From the NCBI GenBank assembly GCA_964528035.1, contig CAZGQY010000155.1:1-9944 (forward strand): a stretch of DNA of 9,944 nt, read 5' to 3'. The notes below the pieces were generated by a model that saw only the letters and a program-made list of their open reading frames with translations, was not told the origin of the DNA and did no database searches. Below are positions 1 through 4,353 of this stretch, in pieces (the first letter of the stretch is position 1; the number at the start of each line of letters is the position of its first letter). The position numbers and the translations under genes were made by a program. The stretch is from CAZGQY01 sp964528035 (lineage in GTDB: Bacteria; Pseudomonadota; Gammaproteobacteria; Methylococcales; UBA1147).

Positions 1-14
1 CATACACTTCCTCC
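1..14 (-). promoter_or_regulatory. pqqE: Ribosome binding site and start codon of a gene running off the left edge, probably pqqE
   Basis: On the minus strand, GGAGG (positions 14-10) lies 6 nt ahead of an ATG at 3-1, the last three bases of the window. A second in-frame ATG sits at 27-25 but has no good Shine-Dalgarno site. In standard pqqABCDE order the gene after pqqD is the radical-SAM enzyme PqqE, so the identity is inferred from synteny only; no coding sequence of the gene is visible. The 60-80 nt gap after pqqD is longer than is usual for pqqD-pqqE pairs. Confidence 0.45.
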
Positions 15-55
15 ACAGATCCCCCATAGAGGGCTGTTTCGATTTGGGGGCAAGT

Positions 56-76
56 AGTTACCTATCAGTTACCTAT
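56..76. repeat. Short tandem direct repeat between pqqD and the next gene
   Basis: AGTTACCTAT occurs at 56-65 and again at 67-76, a perfect 10-bp repeat with 11-bp period. Read on the minus strand it places stop codons (TAG, TAA, TGA) in all three frames just after the pqqD stop. It may be a simple local duplication. Confidence 0.6.
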
Positions 77-86
77 ACAATTAGCA

Positions 87-368
87 CTAGCTATGTTCTG
101 ATTGTCCAATCCAGCCATTTTCCAATGCCACATTTAAAAATTCGACGATGTCATTTTTCAGTCCACTGGTTGAGAACTTTTGTTCCAGCTCCAGAACAAG
201 CTGGTCAATCGTGAGAGTTCCATCGCAGAGTTTTAAAATTTCCGCGGAACTTTGATTTAATTCCACCATACCCTCAGGATAAAGAATAACGTATTTTTGC
301 TGTGCTTCTTCCCATTGCAGGCGATGTAATGGGGAGAAGTTGATCAAAGCATTTTCGCGTAATGGCAT
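87..368 (-). CDS. pqqD: PqqD, PQQ precursor peptide chaperone
   Basis: Encodes a 93-residue protein starting MPLREN and ending QSEHS, the normal size for PqqD. Known family role: PqqD is a RiPP recognition element that binds the PqqA peptide and presents it to the radical-SAM enzyme PqqE for the Glu-Tyr crosslink. The sequence has the family's beta-rich N-terminal half, with YPEGMVELNQSSAEILKLCDG at about residues 30-50, followed by a helical C-terminal half ending in a VEFLNVALENGW segment. The ATG at 368 was chosen because it lies 2 nt after the pqqC stop. A longer in-frame start at 446 would overlap pqqC by 76 nt and add residues unlike PqqD. No Shine-Dalgarno site is visible before 368, so translation is probably coupled to pqqC. 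Identity is firm from sequence and position together. Confidence 0.93.
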   Translation of the reverse strand: MPLRENALINFSPLHRLQWEEAQQKYVILYPEGMVELNQSSAEILKLCDGTLTIDQLVLELEQKFSTSGLKNDIVEFLNVALENGWIGQSEHS

Positions 369-370
369 TG

Positions 371-1105
371 CTATTCGTTTTCTACAGTAAAGTAGGGTGG
401 TTTTTCTGCAATATAAGCCATGTACATTGCATCCGCCATGGACCACAGGACGTCGAGCTTAAATTTTAGAATTTCCAGCATCTTATTTTGTTGTTCACGT
501 GTTTGATACCAATCCAATGTCAATTCAAGCCCGTGTTCGACATCACGACGGGCCTGTCCCAGTCGGCTACTAAAATATTGTAAACCTTTTTCGTCAACCC
601 AGGGATAGTTTTCCGGCCAGTTAGAAAGTCGTTGATGGTGAATCTCGGGCGCAAATAGCTCGGTCAGTGATGAGCTTGCGGCTTCGTGCCATTCAGCAGT
701 TCTGGCAAAATTCATGTATGCGTCGACCGCAAAACGGACACCGGGTAAAACGTGTTCTAATGATGTAATTTCTTCTCGACTCAAGCCAACCGCCAGACCC
801 AATTGTATCCAGGCCTCTATACCGCCGGATTCACCCGGTGCTCCGTCGTGATCCAAAATTCGCTGTACCCATTTTCTGCGAGTTTCCTGATCCGGACAAT
901 TAGCCAGAATTGCGGCGTCTTTTTGTGGAATTTTGATTTGGTAATAGAATCGGTTGGCAACCCATCCCTGTATCTGGGTTCTGTTTAATTTTCCCTGATG
1001 CATAAGTACATGATAAGGGTGGTGGATATGGTAATACTTTTCCATTCCCCGAAGCCTGGCTTCGAATTCTTCGCGAGTCCATGCTTTTTCGTCGTGTGTT
1101 GTCAT
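371..1105 (-). CDS. pqqC: PqqC, pyrroloquinoline-quinone synthase
   Basis: A 244-residue cofactor-independent oxidase of the heme-oxygenase-like fold that catalyses the last step of PQQ synthesis: ring closure and eight-electron oxidation of AHQQ using O2. Residues matching the active site described for Klebsiella PqqC are present with a constant offset of +2: His86 (His84), His156 (His154), Arg159 (Arg157), Tyr177 (Tyr175), Arg181 (Arg179) and Lys216 (Lys214). Family signatures WVANRFYYQIKIP (48-60) and RILDHDGAPGE (82-92) are also visible. Length matches the family, and all key residues are kept, so the enzyme should be active. It starts 8 nt after the pqqB stop and ends 2 nt before the pqqD start, which indicates one operon. 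There is no strong Shine-Dalgarno site before the ATG, again suggesting translational coupling. The operon order pqqB-pqqC-pqqD is canonical. Confidence 0.97.
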   Translation of the reverse strand: MTTHDEKAWTREEFEARLRGMEKYYHIHHPYHVLMHQGKLNRTQIQGWVANRFYYQIKIPQKDAAILANCPDQETRRKWVQRILDHDGAPGESGGIEAWIQLGLAVGLSREEITSLEHVLPGVRFAVDAYMNFARTAEWHEAASSSLTELFAPEIHHQRLSNWPENYPWVDEKGLQYFSSRLGQARRDVEHGLELTLDWYQTREQQNKMLEILKFKLDVLWSMADAMYMAYIAEKPPYFTVENE

Positions 1106-1113
1106 GGCGATTT

Positions 1114-2025
1114 TTAGAGGACGATCTCCATGCCGTCGTAAGCGACTTCGATGCCTGCGTCCGTTAATATTTTTCTTTGCGTTGAATCTTCATCGAGTAT
1201 CGGATTGGTGTTATTGATATGAATCAGTACCTTGCGTGTATTTGTTAATCCATCCAGGACGTCCAGCATACCGTCGTCTCCGGTCTGTGACAGATGTCCC
1301 ATATCGCTGGCTTTCTTTTCGCAAATGCCGGCTAAACTCATTTCGTTCTGTTGCCAGAAGGTTCCATCGACCAGAACACAATCCGCTTCCTGCATGGATT
1401 GTTTCACATGAGGTTCAATTTCACCCAGGCCAGGGGAATAATAAATCTTTTTTCCAGTAGAAATCTGTTCGATACTCACACCGATATTATCACCTTTGTG
1501 CGGGTCGTGACGGTGCGGTGAATACGGTGGAGCTTTGCTTTTTAGTGAGTGGGGATGAAACCGCAAGTCATCAATTTGGGGTATGGTAAAACTGCCACCA
1601 TTCAGAGGTATACGGTGGTGGTTGACTCCGCAATAGTGTTCGAGAATTTTGAATATGGGAAAGCCTGTGCTGAGATCCTGTCTGACCATTTCACTGCAAT
1701 AAATATCGAGTGGTTCGCCCTCACGAAGAATCAATAGTCCTGTGGTGTGGTCGATTTGGCTGTCAATCAGGATAATTGCTTTTATACCCGTATCGCGAAT
1801 TCCAGTTTTTGGTTGAATCGCTGGGAATTGTTCAATTTGAGTGCGTATATCCGGAGACGCATTGAATAAAACCCAATTATTCTCGTCAGTACTGACTGCG
1901 ATAGATGATTGCGTGCGGGATACCGCGTTGATTTCCCCGCTGCGCAATTTACGGCAATTGTTACAATTGCAATTCCACTGGGGATAGCCGCCACCGGCAC
2001 CTGATCCTAAAACTCTGGCTTTCAT
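1114..2025 (-). CDS. pqqB: PqqB, metallo-beta-lactamase-fold PQQ biosynthesis protein
   Basis: A 303-residue protein beginning MKARVLGSGAGGGYPQWNC, the distinctive PqqB N-terminus. PqqB belongs to the metallo-beta-lactamase superfamily and is reported to be an iron-dependent hydroxylase acting on the crosslinked Glu-Tyr intermediate before PqqC. A CxCxxC zinc site is seen at Cys19, Cys21 and Cys24. The classic HxHxDH metal motif is degenerate, here DSQIDH (88-93), as usual in PqqB. Other family segments are MGHLSQTG (242-249) and HINNTNPILDE (269-279). Length is typical (about 300). It follows pqqA after a 221-nt gap holding two terminator-like hairpins and precedes pqqC by 8 nt. No clear Shine-Dalgarno site precedes the ATG, although the start is fixed by homology to the family N-terminus. 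Confidence 0.97.
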   Translation of the reverse strand: MKARVLGSGAGGGYPQWNCNCNNCRKLRSGEINAVSRTQSSIAVSTDENNWVLFNASPDIRTQIEQFPAIQPKTGIRDTGIKAIILIDSQIDHTTGLLILREGEPLDIYCSEMVRQDLSTGFPIFKILEHYCGVNHHRIPLNGGSFTIPQIDDLRFHPHSLKSKAPPYSPHRHDPHKGDNIGVSIEQISTGKKIYYSPGLGEIEPHVKQSMQEADCVLVDGTFWQQNEMSLAGICEKKASDMGHLSQTGDDGMLDVLDGLTNTRKVLIHINNTNPILDEDSTQRKILTDAGIEVAYDGMEIVL

Positions 2026-2042
2026 AGAAATTCTGTGTGAAT

Positions 2043-2062
2043 AAAAAACCTCGGAACCGAGG
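2043..2062 (-). terminator. Intrinsic-terminator-like hairpin just upstream of pqqB
   Basis: On the minus strand CCTCGGTTCCGAGG (2062-2049) forms a 5-6 bp GC-rich stem with a very small loop and is followed at once by six T residues. It ends about 18 nt before the pqqB start. This could be a second attenuator of the pqqA-pqqB transcript, or it could end a short leader RNA. The short stem makes it weaker than the hairpin behind pqqA. Confidence 0.55.
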
Positions 2063-2196
2063 CAGGAAATATTTAGGTTATACTGGGTCTGACAGGTATC
2101 CGGGTATAAGGAGTGAGCGCTATCAAATCGAGAATTCTGATTTGTCTTTACTAATTTCCGGTCGTGTCTCGGGTTTTTGAATACAGATGGTACATA

Positions 2197-2228
2197 TAAA
2201 ACGGGGTTCCATATTTATGGAACCCCGT
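2197..2228 (-). terminator. Terminator/attenuator after pqqA
   Basis: A perfect 10-bp stem, ACGGGGTTCC at 2219-2228 on the minus strand pairing with 2201-2210, is extendable by A-T pairs into the 8-nt loop. It is followed on the minus strand by TTTTATAT. It begins 18 nt after the pqqA stop. In other PQQ producers a stem-loop between pqqA and pqqB is thought to keep pqqA transcript in excess, and the same role is inferred here. The T-tract is short (four), so partial read-through is plausible and would be needed to express pqqBCD unless pqqB has its own promoter. Confidence 0.78.
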
Positions 2229-2246
2229 GAAATTCTGGTTCAGTGA

Positions 2247-2321
2247 TTAACGATTGTAAATATACATCGTTACTTCAAAACCGAAACGAAGATCATTATA
2301 ACTTGGTTTTTCCCATTTCAT
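2247..2321 (-). CDS. pqqA: PqqA, PQQ precursor peptide
   Basis: A 24-residue peptide, found by reading the minus strand upstream of pqqB. It starts MKWEKPSYNDL, continues RFGFEVTMYIYNR and ends with TAA. PqqA is the ribosomal substrate for PQQ: PqqE joins the side chains of its conserved Glu and Tyr, and these two residues become the cofactor. The required E-x3-Y is present as Glu16 and Tyr20, at the canonical spacing, with the family's W-x-x-P near the N-terminus (Trp3, Pro6). The start is supported by a perfect AGGAGGT (2337-2331) 9 nt upstream, the strongest ribosome binding site in this gene cluster, which fits a need for abundant peptide. A candidate promoter lies upstream and a hairpin lies 18 nt downstream. 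Identity is near certain despite its small size. Confidence 0.97.
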   Translation of the reverse strand: MKWEKPSYNDLRFGFEVTMYIYNR

Positions 2322-2386
2322 GTTCGGAATACCTCCTGCGTCAGAGTTAAACTGGTCGTGCACACGCTTTATTCAAAGCTGATTGA

Positions 2387-2415
2387 AGTATACGACGCAT
2401 GAAATAGGAAAGCAA
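2387..2415 (-). promoter_or_regulatory. Candidate sigma-70 promoter for pqqA
   Basis: On the minus strand, TTGCTT (2415-2410) and TATACT (2392-2387) are separated by exactly 17 nt. The -10 matches consensus at five of six positions and the -35 at three of six. Transcription would start near 2380, giving a leader of about 60 nt before pqqA. The weak -35 suggests it may need an activator. Confidence 0.5.
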
Positions 2416-2442
2416 TATTGATATCCGTTGTAACAGGTGAAA

Positions 2443-2471
2443 TGTGATCCAGTCGAATTGGTTTGATCACA
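2443..2471. repeat. Inverted repeat upstream of the pqqA promoter
   Basis: TGTGATC (2443-2449) and GATCACA (2465-2471) form perfect 7-bp arms around a 15-nt spacer, centred about 77 nt upstream of the predicted pqqA start site. It could be an operator for an activator of pqqA, or a weak terminator for the small ORF that ends 11 nt before it on the minus strand; only a short T run follows. The half-sites resemble those of CRP, but the spacing is far too wide for a CRP site. Confidence 0.4.
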
Positions 2472-2481
2472 ATTGATGGGG

Positions 2482-2730
2482 TCATGTCTTTACCTGGCTT
2501 GCAAATATTAACGGGCTTATCTCTATTCTATCTATTCGCGGGGTAGTGGCTTGTGCTCGGTTAAAACTTAATTTAATGCCACAACGGTTTAATAGGTAAT
2601 ATGTTAGGGTATTCAGGGCGCTATGAGGATGTCTGAGGTTGGACAAGTATGGTTTTTTGCTGGATTTAGCCATTCCCGGATTCCGTCCTATTCCACCTGG
2701 AGGAGGTTCTAAAATAGTGACTTCTGCCAT
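2482..2730 (-). CDS. Small hypothetical protein between the E1-like gene and pqqA
   Basis: An 82-residue open frame that I do not recognise. It begins MAEVTILEPPPGGIGRNPG and ends FASQVKT. It is basic, rich in Pro, Ser, Asn and Arg, and has no clear signal peptide or membrane segment. A PPPGG motif lies near the N-terminus (about residues 9-13) and a TLTYYLLNRCG segment in the middle. The start lies 13 nt after the stop of the E1-like gene on the same strand, which favours an operon pair, but the site before the ATG (GTGAAAGA) is only a weak Shine-Dalgarno match. It does not end in Gly-Gly and is therefore unlikely to be a MoaD/ThiS-type sulfur carrier for its neighbour. It could be a spurious frame; no competing gene is visible on the other strand. 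Confidence 0.35.
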   Translation of the reverse strand: MAEVTILEPPPGGIGRNPGMAKSSKKPYLSNLRHPHSALNTLTYYLLNRCGIKLSFNRAQATTPRIDRIEISPLIFASQVKT

Positions 2731-2743
2731 TCTTTCACGCTTG

Positions 2744-3514
2744 TTATGATTTTTGTACCGGGGCAGTTTTCAGATTACCACAGGTTGGACAACTGGGACT
2801 TCGGGGCAGAGTGATGCTGTTCAATTCCATCGTTAGCGCGTCAATTAGTAGTAGCCTGCCAATTAAAGCCTGGCCAATATTCATTATAACTTTCATGGCT
2901 TCCAGGGCTTGAATGCTACCGACTATTCCAGTGATTGGCGCAATAACGCCGGACTGGCTGCAACTTTCTGCCAATTCATCGATGTCCGGGTACAGGCAGT
3001 TATAGCAGGGACTGGATTCCTGCTTTGGATCAAATACCGTTATTTGTCCCTCGAAGCGGATGCTCGCGCCTGAAACCAGGGGTGTTTTACTCTGTACGCT
3101 GGCTTTGTTGACCTGAAATCGTGTTTTAAAATTATCGCTACAGTCAAGAATTACATCCGCTTTTTCTGCTTCTTCGAGCATTTGTTGGTATTCCATTCTT
3201 TTGTTCAGAGTTGTGATCCGGCTTAGTGGGTTTAATGCCAATACGCTTGTTTTTGCCGAGTGAGTTTTGGCTTTATTGATATCGCTGTTTGAATGAATGA
3301 TCTGACGCTGTAGATTGCTAAGGTCGACCGTATCGTCATCGTTGAGAATCAGGTGACCGACCCCAGCAGCAGCAAGATACATTGCCGCCGGTGAGCCAAG
3401 GCCTCCAAGGCCGATAATAAGACAGCGGGCATCAATAAGCTTTTGTTGTCCTTGAATATCGACTTGCGGCAGGAGAATCTGTCGACTATAGCGGAGTAGT
3501 TGTTCATCATCCAT
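2744..3514 (-). CDS. moeB: MoeB/ThiF family E1-like adenylyltransferase
   Basis: A 256-residue protein of the HesA/MoeB/ThiF family. These enzymes adenylate the C-terminal glycine of a small sulfur-carrier protein, MoaD in molybdopterin synthesis or ThiS in thiamin synthesis. Visible features are the N-terminal LLRYSRQILLP (6-16), the nucleotide-binding GLGGLGS (35-41), NLQRQ (67-71), DCSDN (124-128), PLVSGASIRFEGQ (145-157), two zinc CxxC pairs (Cys170/173 and Cys242/245) and a cysteine at the position of the ThiF/MoeB reactive Cys (Cys185, in SCSQSGVIAP). Length matches MoeB (about 250) with a slight C-terminal tail and no rhodanese domain. MoeB is the better label than ThiF by overall resemblance, but the two are hard to separate without alignment and no mo- or thi- gene is nearby. 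No strong Shine-Dalgarno site precedes the ATG; the N-terminus fits the family. Confidence 0.85.
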   Translation of the reverse strand: MDDEQLLRYSRQILLPQVDIQGQQKLIDARCLIIGLGGLGSPAAMYLAAAGVGHLILNDDDTVDLSNLQRQIIHSNSDINKAKTHSAKTSVLALNPLSRITTLNKRMEYQQMLEEAEKADVILDCSDNFKTRFQVNKASVQSKTPLVSGASIRFEGQITVFDPKQESSPCYNCLYPDIDELAESCSQSGVIAPITGIVGSIQALEAMKVIMNIGQALIGRLLLIDALTMELNSITLPRSPSCPTCGNLKTAPVQKS

Positions 3515-3706
3515 TTTTTCAATTTACCACTTTGATCAAATTATTAAAAATCAAGCTCACTATTCAGTGATTCATTTACCAGTGCGCATATTATTGAAAC
3601 TGTGCCAATTGCAGCAGGTACGGTGCAGTGCAACACACCAGGATGGTCGCGCATGTTGCGAATAATCTATGAATTGCACTCCGAACGAAACTACGTCAAG
3701 TAGGTA
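3515..3706. other. Gene-free stretch left of the palindromic element
   Basis: No convincing ORF. It contains the upstream region of the minus-strand E1-like gene, in which I could not settle on a good promoter. A short hairpin lies near 3554-3567 (TCACT/AGTGA). A nested inverted repeat has outer arms AGTGCAA (3627-3633) and TTGCACT (3674-3680), inner arms GCAAC (3630-3634) and GTTGC (3655-3659), and ACCA/TGGT at 3637-3647. Part of it may be a degraded repeat. Confidence 0.4.
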
Positions 3707-3868
3707 TATACCATTCGCGTTCAAGAATACTCACTTATAGCACGCATCTTTTCGCGAAGGGCGTTGTTTTAGAATCTTGAAAGAGATGACTATTCCTACG
3801 ATTCTACGCCTAGCCCCTCACGAAAATCCACGGACTCAAAACGGGCATTCTTGAACGCGAAAGGTATA
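3707..3868. mobile_element. MITE-like 162-bp palindromic element upstream of groESL
   Basis: The ends are 22-bp terminal inverted repeats, 3707-3728 (starting TATACCATTCGCG) and 3847-3868 (ending CGCGAAAGGTATA), matching at 21 of 22 positions. Interior sequence continues the symmetry about the same centre near 3788: 3749-3762 (TTTTCGCGAAGGGC) pairs with 3813-3826 at 12 of 14 positions, and TAGAATC (3770-3776) pairs with GATTCTA (3800-3806). The whole unit can therefore fold into one long imperfect hairpin. No ORF is inside, as expected for a non-autonomous miniature inverted-repeat element. The outer bases TATA could hide a TA-type target duplication, but no longer duplication is evident. Its right end lies 15 nt from the groESL -35 box. 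Confidence 0.75.
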
Positions 3869-3883
3869 ATTTAACATTTTCTC

Positions 3884-3911
3884 TTGACAGCGAGAATAAC
3901 ACCGCTATTAT
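3884..3911 (+). promoter_or_regulatory. Sigma-70 promoter of groESL
   Basis: A perfect -35 TTGACA (3884-3889), a 16-nt spacer and a -10 TATTAT (3906-3911, five of six). Transcription should start near 3918, inside the CIRCE operator, giving a leader of about 95 nt. No sigma-32-type promoter (CTTGAA with CCCCAT) was found in this region. Confidence 0.85.
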
Positions 3912-3937
3912 TAGCACTCACAGCAGGCGAGTGCTAA
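3911..3937. promoter_or_regulatory. CIRCE operator (HrcA binding site)
   Basis: TTAGCACTC (3911-3919), a 9-nt spacer and GAGTGCTAA (3929-3937) match the CIRCE consensus at every position. It overlaps the last base of the -10 box and the start site, so bound HrcA would block initiation directly. HrcA is a heat-sensitive repressor whose activity depends on GroEL, giving feedback control of groESL. hrcA itself is not in this window. Confidence 0.97.
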
Positions 3938-3960
3938 TAAAATTTTGCCTGAGCTATAGC

Positions 3961-4008
3961 AGGACACGAGGTGTCTGTGATTCACTGAATACAATGTCAC
4001 ACAGGAGG
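3961..4008 (+). promoter_or_regulatory. groES leader: hairpins and strong ribosome binding site
   Basis: The leader holds a GACAC-GAG-GTGTC hairpin (3963-3975). TGTGA (3976-3980) can pair with TCACA (3997-4001), ending 1 nt before AGGAGG (4003-4008), which lies 5 nt before the groES ATG. The structures leave the Shine-Dalgarno site itself unpaired. Confidence 0.45.
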
Positions 4009-4013
4009 AACTG

Positions 4014-4301
4014 ATGAATATACGTCCATTACACGATCGAGTGATCGTAAAACGCGTAGAAGAGGAACGTACATCCGCTGGCGGTATAGTACTGCCTGAT
4101 TCTGCAACAGAAAAGCCCAGTCAGGGCGAAGTAGTTGCGGTGGGTAACGGCAAATTACTCGACAACGGCGATATCCGTGCAGTCGACGTCAAAGTGGGTG
4201 ACAAAATTCTTTTCGGCAAATATGCCGGGAATGAAGTCAAGGTTGAAGGAGAAGAAGTTATCGTCATGCGTGAAGAAGATATCATGGGCGTTATCGAATA
4301 A
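4014..4301 (+). CDS. groES: GroES, co-chaperonin (Cpn10)
   Basis: A 95-residue co-chaperonin that forms the heptameric lid on GroEL in the cytoplasm. It opens with the family signature MNIRPLHDRVIVKR, carries the flexible GroEL-binding mobile loop at about residues 17-33 with its hydrophobic IVL tripeptide (25-27), and ends in the usual EEDIMGVIE. Length is standard. The start is set by AGGAGG 5 nt upstream. groEL follows after 52 nt on the same transcript, and control by the CIRCE operator upstream is expected for both genes. Confidence 0.99.
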   Translation: MNIRPLHDRVIVKRVEEERTSAGGIVLPDSATEKPSQGEVVAVGNGKLLDNGDIRAVDVKVGDKILFGKYAGNEVKVEGEEVIVMREEDIMGVIE

Positions 4302-4353
4302 TTCTGATCCGTAATAACGATTAATTTATTTAAAGTAATTCAAGGAAATTATC

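Noticed and set aside
87..446. Longer 119-residue version of PqqD
   Set aside because: It would overlap pqqC by 76 nt, and its extra N-terminal residues do not resemble PqqD; the internal ATG at 368 fits the family.
2443..2471. CRP binding site
   Set aside because: The TGTGA/TCACA half-sites are present but their spacing is far wider than the 6 bp of the CRP consensus.
3850..3870. Possible sigma-32 promoter (CTTGAAC with TATAAT) upstream of groESL
   Set aside because: The spacing is only 8 nt and no CCCCAT-type -10 is present; these bases are the end of the palindromic element.
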